A DNA stretch of 13,854 nucleotides from Acholeplasmatales bacterium DTU056 (GCA_001512985.1 LFRX01000043.1:14925-28778), one strand, 5' to 3'. Positions 1-7,705 are shown, counted from the first letter of the stretch. A program made the numbers and translations. The notes: a model not told the origin generated them from the letters alone.

Positions 1-1794
1 ATTTTTCATATATGTCTCGATAGCTTCAGCCCAAATGTATTTAATATATTTTTGCTCATCACTGCGGATTATTTCACGTGAATCATCATAACCAGTCCAA
101 ATACCTAAAACAATGTCTTTATTATAACCCACAATCCAATTATCGAAATCAGTTGAACCACTTTTAGCGGCATATTTTCTTGTTAACATATTGGCGATCG
201 GTGCTCCAGTGACATTAATATTAATCGCCAAGCGATTATCAAATACATTGGTCATCGTTTCATTTAAAATATATGTATTAGCTTTATCAAAAAGTTGTCT
301 TTGAGTATTGTTTTTGGCTTGATATAATACTTTATCATTCATATCTGTGATTTTAGTAATTAGAGTTGGGGTAACTTCTTTACCAAGGCTAGCTAGATGT
401 GCATAAGCATTGACTAATTCGCTTAAATATACCTCGCTAGTTCCTAAAGCTAAAGAAGGATTATCATTGATTTTTGTAGTAAATTTAAAGTCCCTTAATG
501 TTTTCGCAAAAATACCATTTCCTAGGAAAAGGTGGGTTTTAACTGCATAAATATTATCTGAAGTTGCTAAGGCGTAAGCCATCGAAATATCTTGGTTTGG
601 ATAAATATTAGCATAATTATTGGGAGAATAACTAATGCCGTTGATGTAAAATGTAGAAGGAGCGCTGAGAAAAGTTGTGGCAGGAGTAAAACCGTGTTCT
701 AATGCCGCATAGTAAAGGAATGGTTTTATAGTAGAACCAGGTTGACGTAATGCTTTTGTTGCCCGATTGAATTGAGATTTTTGATAGTCTTTTCCACCAA
801 TAACGCTTAAAACATGACCGTTTTGTGGGTTAATGGCATAAACGGCTATTTCTATTTCGCTATTGTAAGGATAATATTTTTCAATACACTCTTCAAGAGT
901 TTTATTTAAAGAAATATCTAATGTAGTATAAACTTTATAACTTTGTCGTTTAGCGGGAGTAATTACTAATATTTTTTTAATTTCTTCCATAATTAAATCT
1001 TGGAAGTATGGCGCATTATATTCGTTGGTTTGTGGTGGAATACCGTATAATTTTGGCTCTTCTTGAAGAGCTTGATTAGCTTCTTCAATAGTGATTTTTT
1101 TATCTTTAAGGAGTTCTTTAATGATTAATTCTTTACGACGTTTATTATTTTCATAGTTTTTAATTGGTGAATAATATCCTGGTCCTTTGGGGATTGCGGC
1201 AATCATCGCCGCTTCCGCAAGACTCAAATCTTTGGCGTGTTTATTAAAATAAAACAAAGAAGCATCTTCAACACCATATATTCCATGATCAAAGTATATT
1301 GAATTTAAATATCCTTCTAAAATTTCTTCTTTACTATATTTATTTTCTAAATTAATTGCTATAAATATTTCATCAATCTTGCGTTTAATGTTTTTATCTT
1401 GCGTCAAGAATAAATTACGAGCATATTGTTGGGTGATGGTTGAGGCACCTTGAGTAATTTCACCTGCTTTGATATTAGCTAATAAAGCACCACCGATGCG
1501 CAGCAAATCAATACCTTGATGGTTAAAAAATTTTTTATCTTCAATTGAAATAAATGCATCAATTAAATACGGACTAATTTGATCTAAAGTAATATATGAT
1601 TGTTTATTTCCATTACTCAAACTTAAGAACTTATTTCCCTGATTATCATATAATTCAATATTCATCACTTCAGGTATAGAATAAGCAAAACGTTTAGAAT
1701 AAACTGATAAAAAAATAAATAGTAAAATAAATCCTAAAATACTTACAATAAATAAATATTTAGCAATTAGCAATATATTTTTTTTAAATTTCAT
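1..1794 (-). CDS. Class A penicillin-binding protein (glycosyltransferase/transpeptidase), 3' end outside window
   Basis: This bifunctional peptidoglycan synthase polymerises lipid II and cross-links stem peptides on the outer face of the membrane. An open frame of 598 codons runs to the window edge. Residues 8-32 are a hydrophobic signal anchor. The GT51 glycosyltransferase domain follows, with the EDKKFFNHQGID motif (catalytic Glu85), GASTITQQYARNLFL near 116-130, and the later RKIDE and LEGYLNSIYF motifs. The transpeptidase domain has STIK (nucleophile Ser354, Lys357), SDN (412-414) and KSGST (544-548), so both active sites look intact. The start is the ATG at 1794, preceded by GAGGTGA at a suitable distance. 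A hairpin terminator separates it from the next minus-strand gene upstream, so it probably has its own promoter, which I could not place with confidence. Only the C-terminal tail is missing. The PBP1a/PBP2a-type subfamily is not resolved. Confidence 0.95.
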   Translation of the reverse strand, partial: MKFKKNILLIAKYLFIVSILGFILLFIFLSVYSKRFAYSIPEVMNIELYDNQGNKFLSLSNGNKQSYITLDQISPYLIDAFISIEDKKFFNHQGIDLLRIGGALLANIKAGEITQGASTITQQYARNLFLTQDKNIKRKIDEIFIAINLENKYSKEEILEGYLNSIYFDHGIYGVEDASLFYFNKHAKDLSLAEAAMIAAIPKGPGYYSPIKNYENNKRRKELIIKELLKDKKITIEEANQALQEEPKLYGIPPQTNEYNAPYFQDLIMEEIKKILVITPAKRQSYKVYTTLDISLNKTLEECIEKYYPYNSEIEIAVYAINPQNGHVLSVIGGKDYQKSQFNRATKALRQPGSTIKPFLYYAALEHGFTPATTFLSAPSTFYINGISYSPNNYANIYPNQDISMAYALATSDNIYAVKTHLFLGNGIFAKTLRDFKFTTKINDNPSLALGTSEVYLSELVNAYAHLASLGKEVTPTLITKITDMNDKVLYQAKNNTQRQLFDKANTYILNETMTNVFDNRLAININVTGAPIANMLTRKYAAKSGSTDFDNWIVGYNKDIVLGIWTGYDDSREIIRSDEQKYIKYIWAEAIETYMKN

Positions 1795-1828
1795 ATGTCA
1801 CCTCGAAAAAATATCTTTCATATGTCAC
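1789..1828 (-). repeat. 13-bp direct repeat covering the PBP start region, with a 7-codon mini-ORF
   Basis: TTTCATATGTCAC occurs at 1789-1801 and 1816-1828, 27 bp apart. On the minus strand each copy contains GTGACATATGAAA. The downstream copy is the real PBP start. The upstream copy opens a tiny frame (MKDIFSR, then TGA; 1821 to 1798) whose end overlaps the PBP ribosome-binding site. The repeat is plainly visible; any leader-peptide role is inference. Confidence 0.6.
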
Positions 1829-1883
1829 TTATAAAAGCATCTATTCTATGTATATTTTGTTCATAAATATTTGCTTTATAAAT

Positions 1884-1911
1884 AAAAAAAGAAAAGTTAA
1901 AAAACTTTTCT
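1884..1911 (-). terminator. Rho-independent terminator after the mini-flavoprotein gene
   Basis: On the minus strand AGAAAAGTT pairs with AACTTTTCT around a 4-base loop, followed by a run of T. Stem arms are 1903-1911 and 1890-1898. The stem overlaps the TAG stop codon at 1910-1912 and insulates the downstream PBP gene. Confidence 0.75.
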
Positions 1912-2245
1912 AGTAAGGATTTTTAATATATTCAAGTATCATTCGTAATTGTTCATCTTTTGGTTTAAGATTTAAAACAATGTCACCAAAGGCAAAAATA
2001 CGCTCAGTAGAAGTTTCTAAAAAGGCATTAGTAACAACGTAAGGTTCTTCGATTAGTAAATCTAATTTTTTAGCTGCTTCTAAATTATCAATAATTAAAT
2101 AATCAAAATATAACTTTTCATTATTTAATAGTAGGCAATCATGGTCAATTAATTCATAGTTATTTCTTACGATTATATAATTAAATTGTTCTAAATCAAT
2201 TATTGGTAAAAAATCTTTAGAAATAATAACAATTAAATTTTTCAT
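1910..2245 (-). CDS. 111-residue protein resembling the C-terminal part of a thioredoxin-reductase-type flavoprotein
   Basis: I do not recognise this as a named protein. Residues 69-90 read like the last segment of TrxB-family FAD proteins: a YVVTN strand, an ET pair at 77-78, then IFAFGDIV at 83-90. In TrxB the equivalent is IFAAGD, whose Asp contacts the flavin ribityl chain. QLR near 99 matches the LRQ that follows in TrxB. Upstream, a stretch resembling the end of the NAD(P)H domain (DYLIID, 48-53) precedes it. The GxGxxG dinucleotide loop and the redox CxxC are absent, so it cannot be a complete oxidoreductase; full-length TrxB is about 310 residues. It is nevertheless a tidy gene: GAGAGGAAAG lies before the ATG, only 12 nt separate it from the upstream gene's stop, and a terminator follows. 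It may be a decayed remnant or a reduced partner of the preceding GcvT-like protein. That it is a gene is likely; the homology is moderately supported. Confidence 0.75.
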   Translation of the reverse strand: MKNLIVIISKDFLPIIDLEQFNYIIVRNNYELIDHDCLLLNNEKLYFDYLIIDNLEAAKKLDLLIEEPYVVTNAFLETSTERIFAFGDIVLNLKPKDEQLRMILEYIKNPY

Positions 2246-2257
2246 AACTTTCCTCTC

Positions 2258-3154
2258 TTATTTTATTAATTTGCTAATAATATAATCACGATGGGATTTT
2301 ATAAAAAAGTATTGATCAAAACAATCACTTTTAATGTATCCAAATGCATACGGATATTTATTATCAAAAGAAGAATATATATTAATTAGTCTTCCAACTT
2401 TTTGTTTTGTAATTGTATAGATTTTATTTTTTTGATATTCAATAAATCCTAAAATTTCAAAACGAACAATTCTTTGATTTTGATTTAAATTGTAAATTAT
2501 TTTTAAAAGCTCACGACGCTTTTTAGGATTTAGTGTATTAACAGTTGGAATACTGTTATTATTATATAGGAAAGTATTACGAGTTTCAAGTCCGATTGCA
2601 AATAATGAAGATTGTTCAAATAGAGTAAGTAATTGCTCTTTACGATTTGTCTCAATAAGAATTTGGATAAATTTTACTTGTTGGTAGGTGGTTGTGTAAG
2701 GATTAAATGATTTTAATGGGGTGGTATCAGTTAAGTTATAAATACTAAATAATGAGTATAAGCGGGAGACATCAAAAATAATAATTTTTTTCTTTAAACG
2801 GGCTAGGCGACTTAATTTTTTATAAGCTAAACTCAAGTCATCGCTAATTAATAAATAATCATCATTTTTTAATTTAATTATTTGTGCTTCAAGAAATATT
2901 TTTTTTGATATTTTTAAAATTCCAAAAGAACTAATTTCAGAACTATTATATCCAATAAATAATTTATCTAATATTTTTTTAGCATATCCTCCACGAATTA
3001 ATATTTTATCTTTATAGCTTTCATCAAAATAAAATGGTGACTCCTTCGTTTTTTCAAATTCTAATTTTGGTTCTAAATAGTTTAGGTAGATTAGTTTATG
3101 TTTATTTTTGGTTTTTAGTAGGGTGGTTTGGGGAAAGAAGTTTTCGCCGTGCAT
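2258..3154 (-). CDS. Divergent GcvT/YgfZ-like folate-fold protein
   Basis: The 298-residue soluble protein has the layout of the aminomethyltransferase (GcvT)/YgfZ family by eye. Residues 38-65 (ES..FDES, then ILIRGGYAKKILDKL) align with the GcvT segment containing FDVSHMG and the KGPEA..F helix. Residues 188-193 (GLETRN) sit where GcvT has GLGARD, keeping Gly, Leu and Arg but with Asn for Asp. The C-terminal stretch near 252-279 (KVGRL ... AFGYIK) resembles the final barrel, G.ITS ... IALAYV. It is shorter than GcvT (about 360 residues) and lacks many conserved residues, so glycine-cleavage activity looks unlikely. A folate-binding or Fe-S-assembly-like role as in YgfZ is possible but unproven. 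The start is the ATG at 3154 behind AGAGGTGA. It forms an operon with the downstream mini-flavoprotein, whose ribosome-binding site abuts this stop codon. No glycine-cleavage partner (gcvP, gcvH) is in the window. Confidence 0.8.
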   Translation of the reverse strand: MHGENFFPQTTLLKTKNKHKLIYLNYLEPKLEFEKTKESPFYFDESYKDKILIRGGYAKKILDKLFIGYNSSEISSFGILKISKKIFLEAQIIKLKNDDYLLISDDLSLAYKKLSRLARLKKKIIIFDVSRLYSLFSIYNLTDTTPLKSFNPYTTTYQQVKFIQILIETNRKEQLLTLFEQSSLFAIGLETRNTFLYNNNSIPTVNTLNPKKRRELLKIIYNLNQNQRIVRFEILGFIEYQKNKIYTITKQKVGRLINIYSSFDNKYPYAFGYIKSDCFDQYFFIKSHRDYIISKLIK

Positions 3155-3247
3155 AGTTTCACCTCTTAATAGTATTTTTGGTATTTTTTACTATTTTTAT
3201 ACATTTAAGATTTATTATTAAAATGTCTTTCTCAAAAAAGGTAATTG

Positions 3248-3256
3248 TGATAAAAT
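3248..3256 (+). promoter_or_regulatory. Putative extended -10 promoter element of ychF
   Basis: TG-A-TAAAAT lies 21 bp before the ychF start codon. No good -35 hexamer is visible 17 bp upstream, so the call rests on the extended -10, which recurs at better promoters in this window. It sits in the 123-bp divergent region between ychF and the GcvT-like gene. Confidence 0.45.
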
Positions 3257-3277
3257 AATTATTGAGGTGAATATATA

Positions 3278-4375
3278 ATGTCATTAACTGCAGGCATCGT
3301 TGGTTTACCCAATGTGGGGAAATCAACTTTATTTAATGCCATAACAAAATCCAACGCCCTTTCCGCAAACTACCCCTTTGCAACAATCGATCCTAATGTG
3401 GGAATTGTGGATGTAAGGGATAAAAGATTACTAGAAATTGCCAAATTAGTTAACCCAAAACAAATTGTCTATGCACATTTCTCATTTACGGATATTGCTG
3501 GACTAGTCAAAGGGGCTAGCCAAGGCGAAGGCCTTGGTAATCAATTCTTATCGCATATTAGAGAAGTAGACGCTATTGTTCATGTTGTCCGTTGTTTTGA
3601 AAATGATGATATTATCCATGTTAGTGGAAAAATAGATCCATTAGAAGATATTGAAACAATTAATTTAGAGTTGGTTTTTGCGGATTTAGAATTGATTGAA
3701 CGTCGTATTCCCCGGGTTGAAAAGAAAGCTCAACTTAAAGTTGATCATGAATCCGTAATAGAATATCAAGCTTTACAAAAATTAAAAACTGCTTTACAAT
3801 CTGGTATTCCTGCTCGTGAGGTTGACTTGACTGAAGAAGAGATAAAACTAATTAAAGGATATAATTTATTAACCTTAAAACCGATGATTTATTGTTTGAA
3901 TGTTAGTGAAGAAGATCTAATAGAAAAAAACAAATATGTTTTAAAAGTTGAAGAGTATGCCAAAAAAACCAATACGAAAACGGTAATGATTTGTGCAAAA
4001 ATTGAAGAAGAACTAAGTCAATTAGAAGATAATGAACGCGAAGAATTTTTACGAGATTTAGGAATTATTGAAAGTGGTCTTGATCAATTAGTACGGACAA
4101 CCTTTGATTTATTAGGATTAGCAACTTTCTTTACAGCCGGTGAAAAAGAAGTCAAAGCATGGACATTTAAAAAAGGAATGACTGCTCAAGAATGTGCGGG
4201 AATTATTCATAGTGATTTTGCAAGAGGTTTTATTCGAGCCGAAGTTACCCCATATGAAGAATTAATTCGTTATGGCGGAATGAATAAAGCACGTGAGGCT
4301 GGGAAAATGCGTCTTGAAGGTAAAGAATATTTGGTTCAGGATGGAGATATAGTTTTATTTAGATTTAATGTGTAA
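3278..4375 (+). CDS. ychF: Redox-regulated ATPase YchF (Obg-like GTPase family)
   Basis: YchF/OLA1 is a conserved cytosolic P-loop NTPase of the Obg family that hydrolyses ATP rather than GTP and associates with ribosomes. The 365 residues are full length. The G1 P-loop GLPNVGKST is at 9-17, the G3 element DIAGLVKGAS starts at 72, and the altered G4 motif NVSE (208-211) replaces NKxD, which is the hallmark of ATP preference. A coiled-coil insertion lies between about 110 and 190. The C-terminal TGS domain (about 278-361) contains FFTAGEKEVKAW and ends with the typical VQDGDIVLFRFNV. The ATG follows GAGGTGA at 3264-3270. It is transcribed with cinA, which starts 29 nt after this stop with no terminator between. 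Confidence 0.97.
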   Translation: MSLTAGIVGLPNVGKSTLFNAITKSNALSANYPFATIDPNVGIVDVRDKRLLEIAKLVNPKQIVYAHFSFTDIAGLVKGASQGEGLGNQFLSHIREVDAIVHVVRCFENDDIIHVSGKIDPLEDIETINLELVFADLELIERRIPRVEKKAQLKVDHESVIEYQALQKLKTALQSGIPAREVDLTEEEIKLIKGYNLLTLKPMIYCLNVSEEDLIEKNKYVLKVEEYAKKTNTKTVMICAKIEEELSQLEDNEREEFLRDLGIIESGLDQLVRTTFDLLGLATFFTAGEKEVKAWTFKKGMTAQECAGIIHSDFARGFIRAEVTPYEELIRYGGMNKAREAGKMRLEGKEYLVQDGDIVLFRFNV

Positions 4376-4404
4376 ATTAAAAGTTATTATTTTGGGGTGA
4401 AACC

Positions 4405-5622
4405 ATGAAAGCACAAATACTAAATGTAGGTGATGAAGTTTTATATGGATTGACTGTTAATACTAATGCATCATATATAGCCAGTCAATTAGATATTTTG
4501 GATATTCAAATCGATGAAGTTAATGTGGTTGGCGACGATGAAGTAAAAATTACGAAATTTGTTCAAGACTTTCTCAATAGCGATTGTGATATATTAATTA
4601 CCACTGGGGGCTTAGGTCCAACTCATGATGATTTCACGAAAGAAGTAATTACGAAAGCATTAGGATTAGAACTTGTAGAATATAAAGAAGCTAAGAAACA
4701 TTTACAAAAATATTTTCCAAATGGTATGGCAAGTGTAAATAACAAACAAATCTATTATCCAAAAGGGTCGAAATTACTTGCTAATCCATTTGGTAGTGCC
4801 CTTGGATGTTATCTAACATATACTAATAAACATCTCTTTATTTTAGTTGGGCCACCAGTTGAATTACATCCAATGTTTGAAAATTATGTAATGCCTATTT
4901 TACAAAAAATTACTAATATTAAAAAAATAACAAAAAAATATTTGCTTGTTGGAATTAGAGAAGCTGATTTAGAAGAAAAACTATCCCCCATTTATCAAAA
5001 ATATCCACAAATCAAAATGGCTCCATATGCTGGCCTTGGAACAATCCGTTTTGTGGTTTCTAGCACTAAAGACAATGAGAAAATATTTAGACAAGCAAAC
5101 CAAGAATTAAATGAGATTTTTGGAGATAACTTAATTGGGGATGCAGAATTAAGTATTGAAGAGCATTTTGTTAATTTGCTTAAAAAGAAAAAAATGACGG
5201 TATCTACAGCTGAAAGTTGTACTGGCGGTATGCTTGCAAGTATGATTGTAAATGTCAGTGGTTCAAGTGAAGTTTTTGGCGAAAGTGTAGTAACATACAG
5301 TAATGAAGCCAAGACTAAATATTTACAAGTAAATCCTTATACTCTAAAAAAATATGGTGCTGTAAGTAAAGAAACAGTTTCTGAAATGGCGAAAGGCTTA
5401 AAATTTTTAACAGGATGTGATATCGCCATTGCAATTAGCGGAATTGCTGGGCCGACAGGAGGAAGTAAAGATAAACCAGTCGGTTTAGTTCACTTTGGAA
5501 TTCAAATCAATGAAACTTTATATACTGATTGTTATCAATTTAAGGGTAATCGAAATATGGTTAGACAGCGAGCATGTGTCTATGCTCTTTGGAAAACAAT
5601 TTGCTATTTAGCAAACCACTAA
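4405..5622 (+). CDS. cinA: CinA: molybdopterin-binding-like domain plus NMN amidohydrolase domain
   Basis: The protein has the two-domain CinA architecture in 405 residues, the usual length. The N-terminal COG1058/MoCF domain (about 1-165) carries TTGGLGPTHDD at 66-76 and, in some CinA proteins, acts as an ADP-ribose pyrophosphatase. The C-terminal PncC-like domain (about 255-405) carries STAESCTGG at 267-275 and GIAGPTGG further on. This domain deamidates nicotinamide mononucleotide to the acid form for NAD recycling. The ATG at 4405 has GGGGTGA upstream. In many Bacilli cinA lies beside recA and is competence-induced; here it follows ychF instead, so no competence link is shown by context. 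A strong terminator overlaps its stop codon. Confidence 0.95.
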   Translation: MKAQILNVGDEVLYGLTVNTNASYIASQLDILDIQIDEVNVVGDDEVKITKFVQDFLNSDCDILITTGGLGPTHDDFTKEVITKALGLELVEYKEAKKHLQKYFPNGMASVNNKQIYYPKGSKLLANPFGSALGCYLTYTNKHLFILVGPPVELHPMFENYVMPILQKITNIKKITKKYLLVGIREADLEEKLSPIYQKYPQIKMAPYAGLGTIRFVVSSTKDNEKIFRQANQELNEIFGDNLIGDAELSIEEHFVNLLKKKKMTVSTAESCTGGMLASMIVNVSGSSEVFGESVVTYSNEAKTKYLQVNPYTLKKYGAVSKETVSEMAKGLKFLTGCDIAIAISGIAGPTGGSKDKPVGLVHFGIQINETLYTDCYQFKGNRNMVRQRACVYALWKTICYLANH

Positions 5623-5656
5623 AAAAAGCTTGTCACAAATGTTGACAAGCTTTTTT
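5622..5656. terminator. Bidirectional terminator between cinA and ung
   Basis: A 14-bp perfect stem (5622-5635 with 5643-5656, core GCTTGTCA/TGACAAGC) has a 7-base loop. It is flanked by A on one side and T on the other, so it gives a U-tailed hairpin in both directions. It overlaps the stop codons of both convergent genes. Confidence 0.92.
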
Positions 5657-6317
5657 AATCAATTTTCCAATTAATTGGAGTTTGTCCAGTTCTAATTAAA
5701 AAATTATTTGTTTTTGAAAAAGGACGAGAACCAAAAAATCCTTGATGAGCAGAAAATGGAGAAGGATGGGGACTCTTAATAATTAAATGGTCAGGATTAT
5801 TAATTAAATGTTCTTTTTCTTGGGCATTTTTCCCCCATAAAATGAAGACGACGGGGGTTAATTTTTGATTTAATAAACTAATTACTTTATCGGAAAATTG
5901 CTCCCACCCAATATTTTTATGGCTGTTAGGTTGATTATGACGTACTGTTAATACAGCGTTTAAAAGAAGAACGCCTTGACTAGCCCATGAAGTCAAATTC
6001 CCTTTAGTGTTATGAATATTTAAATCATTTGCAAGTTCAATATAAATATTTTTTAATGATGGTGGAAGAGGGATATTATCGGGAACAGAAAAGGCTAAGC
6101 CATGTGCTTGATGAAGATTGTGATAGGGGTCTTGTCCGATAATGACAACTTTAGTATCTTTATATGATGTTAAATTTAATGCGTTAAACCGATCTTCTTT
6201 CGGGGGTAAAATTAAATATTGTTGCTCTTCTCTTTTTAAAATTTCCATTAGATTTATAAAATAAGGTTTATTAAACTCCCCTTGTAATAACATTTTCCAA
6301 TCATTTGTAAGATTCAT
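5655..6317 (-). CDS. ung: Uracil-DNA glycosylase, family 1
   Basis: Ung removes uracil from DNA as the first step of base-excision repair. The 220 residues are full length. The water-activating motif GQDPYH is at 61-66, with catalytic Asp63. LLLNAVLTVRHNQPNSH forms the Asn-containing uracil pocket, VFILWGKNAQ follows, and HPSPFSAH starts at His184, the minor-groove intercalation loop. The final GSRPFSKTN segment is typical of the family. The ATG at 6317 follows GAGGTGAT. It is a single-gene unit with a clear promoter upstream and a shared terminator downstream. Nothing looks unusual. Confidence 0.97.
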   Translation of the reverse strand: MNLTNDWKMLLQGEFNKPYFINLMEILKREEQQYLILPPKEDRFNALNLTSYKDTKVVIIGQDPYHNLHQAHGLAFSVPDNIPLPPSLKNIYIELANDLNIHNTKGNLTSWASQGVLLLNAVLTVRHNQPNSHKNIGWEQFSDKVISLLNQKLTPVVFILWGKNAQEKEHLINNPDHLIIKSPHPSPFSAHQGFFGSRPFSKTNNFLIRTGQTPINWKID

Positions 6318-6337
6318 TAGATCACCTCAGTAGTTTT

Positions 6338-6366
6338 ATTGTATCACTATTTACAAAAAAAGACAA
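6338..6366 (-). promoter_or_regulatory. Promoter of ung
   Basis: Read on the minus strand: TTGTCT (6361-6366), a 17-bp spacer, then TACAAT (6338-6343) preceded by TG-A, an extended -10. It lies about 21 bp before the ung start codon. Confidence 0.65.
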
Positions 6367-6393
6367 TAATCTAGAAAACACTTAAGATACTAA

Positions 6394-6426
6394 TATACAT
6401 AAATATGTATAATATTAGAATATTAT
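6394..6426. promoter_or_regulatory. Two overlapping AT-rich perfect palindromes upstream of the alcohol dehydrogenase
   Basis: TATACATA-AA-TATGTATA (6394-6411) and ATAATATT-AG-AATATTAT (6409-6426) are each 8+2+8 perfect inverted repeats with centres 15 bp apart. They sit just before the likely adh promoter. They could be operators for a dimeric regulator, but such AT-rich palindromes also arise by chance in this composition. Confidence 0.35.
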
Positions 6427-6434
6427 GATAATAC

Positions 6435-6463
6435 TTGCATAAAAATAAAATTTAGATTAATAT
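6435..6463 (+). promoter_or_regulatory. Putative promoter of the alcohol dehydrogenase gene
   Basis: TTGCAT (6435-6440), a 17-bp spacer and TAATAT (6458-6463) precede the start codon by 32 bp. The -10 is imperfect. An alternative TATAAT at 6408-6413 lies inside the palindromes but has no good -35. Confidence 0.45.
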
Positions 6464-6495
6464 AAGGGTATGAACCACAAAAGGAGTGTATAAAT

Positions 6496-7671
6496 ATGAA
6501 AGAGTTTATTTACTATACCCCAACCAAAGTTTTTTTTGGAAAAGGTTACGAACGTAAAGTAGGAGAAATATTAAAAAGTTATAAAATCAAAAAAGTTCTA
6601 TTTCATTATGGACAAAAATCGATTAAAGAAACGGGACTTTATGATATTGTTAAAGAGTCATTAACTAAAGCGGGGATTAGTTGTATAGAATTGGGAGGAG
6701 TAGAACCGAATCCAAAAATTTCTCTTGTTCGAAAAGGAGTAGAGATTTGTAAACAAGAACAAATTGAATTAGTATTAGCAGTTGGTGGTGGCTCCGTCAT
6801 CGACTCCGCAAAATCCATCGCTTTAGGCGCTAAAACTAGTGAGGATCCATGGCGCTTTAATGTCAAAGAAGTTGAACCATATGATGCATTACCTGTTGGT
6901 GTGATATTAACGATTTCAGCGGCTGGAAGCGAAATGAGTAATTCTTGTGTGATTACCAATGAAGAGTTAAAATTAAAACGCGGATTCAATCATGATTTAA
7001 ATCGTCCATTATTTGCTATTCTTAATCCAGAATTAACATATACAGTATCAAAATATCAAACAGCGTGTGGTATTGTTGATATTATGATGCATACTTTAGA
7101 AAGATATTTTTCATCTCATGATTTCATTGAACTAACTGATTCAATGAGTTTGGCATTATTGAAGGCCGTTAAAAATGCGGGACTTAAAGCAATTCATAAT
7201 CCCCGCGATTATGAAGCCCGTGCAACTTTAATGTGGGCAAGTAGTTTATCTCATAACGGATTAACAGCGAGTCTAAAAAATACATATATGCCTGTCCATC
7301 AATTAGAACATGAATTAAGTGGAATGTATGATGAAGTACCTCATGGAGTCGGATTAGCTATTTTATTCCCGGCTTGGGCACGATTAGTATATCATCAAAA
7401 TTATCAAAAATTTGCAAGACTAGGAGTAGAAGTATTTGACGTCAATCCTAATCAAGCAATTGAAGATCAAACAAAAGAAGCAATCAATAATATGGAAATT
7501 TATTTTAAAACTATTGGGATGCCAACTAAACTAAGAGAATTAAATATTCCAAATATTAATATTATCGGTATGGCTAATTCCTTAACAAAAAATAAAACTT
7601 TCGTTTATCAAAATGCTTTTACTCCAATAGATTTTAATTTTGCTTTAGAAGTATATCGAAAAGCATATTAA
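6496..7671 (+). CDS. Iron-containing alcohol dehydrogenase, butanol-dehydrogenase-like (BDH/YugJ type)
   Basis: This is a cytosolic NAD(P)H-dependent group III alcohol dehydrogenase, likely reducing aldehydes to alcohols during fermentation. The 391 residues match the BDH/YugJ/YqhD branch: an FxYYxPTKVFFGKG start, a GGVEPNP motif near 68-74, and the nucleotide-binding AVGGGSVIDSAK loop near 95-106. Metal ligands by family pattern are Asp195, His199, His268 and His283; His272 between them matches the catalytic histidine. SAAGSEMSN and HGVGLAILFPAW also match. The ATG follows AAGGAGTG. It is monocistronic, bounded by ung's divergent promoter and a strong terminator. The physiological substrate cannot be told from sequence. 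Confidence 0.93.
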   Translation: MKEFIYYTPTKVFFGKGYERKVGEILKSYKIKKVLFHYGQKSIKETGLYDIVKESLTKAGISCIELGGVEPNPKISLVRKGVEICKQEQIELVLAVGGGSVIDSAKSIALGAKTSEDPWRFNVKEVEPYDALPVGVILTISAAGSEMSNSCVITNEELKLKRGFNHDLNRPLFAILNPELTYTVSKYQTACGIVDIMMHTLERYFSSHDFIELTDSMSLALLKAVKNAGLKAIHNPRDYEARATLMWASSLSHNGLTASLKNTYMPVHQLEHELSGMYDEVPHGVGLAILFPAWARLVYHQNYQKFARLGVEVFDVNPNQAIEDQTKEAINNMEIYFKTIGMPTKLRELNIPNINIIGMANSLTKNKTFVYQNAFTPIDFNFALEVYRKAY

Positions 7672-7704
7672 AAGTAAGATAAGTTGCTTATCTTACTTTT
7701 TTTT
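7670..7704 (+). terminator. Rho-independent terminator after adh
   Basis: A perfect 14-bp stem (7670-7683 with 7687-7700, core GTAAGATAAG/CTTATCTTAC), a TTG loop and a T-run overlap the adh stop codon. The next promoter begins right after it. Confidence 0.93.
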
Positions 7705-7705
7705 G

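Noticed and set aside
3168..3195. Inverted repeat AATAGTA...TACTATT before the GcvT-like gene as a riboswitch or terminator
   Set aside because: The 7-bp AT-only arms are 14 bp apart, with no U-run at the correct place and no recognisable riboswitch core; chance is likely at this composition.
4995..5312. Open frame on the minus strand inside cinA
   Set aside because: It is antisense to a well-supported gene, has no recognisable protein features and no ribosome-binding site that I could see.
6639..6989. Open frame on the minus strand inside the alcohol dehydrogenase
   Set aside because: It is a shadow of a conserved gene, with no family features.
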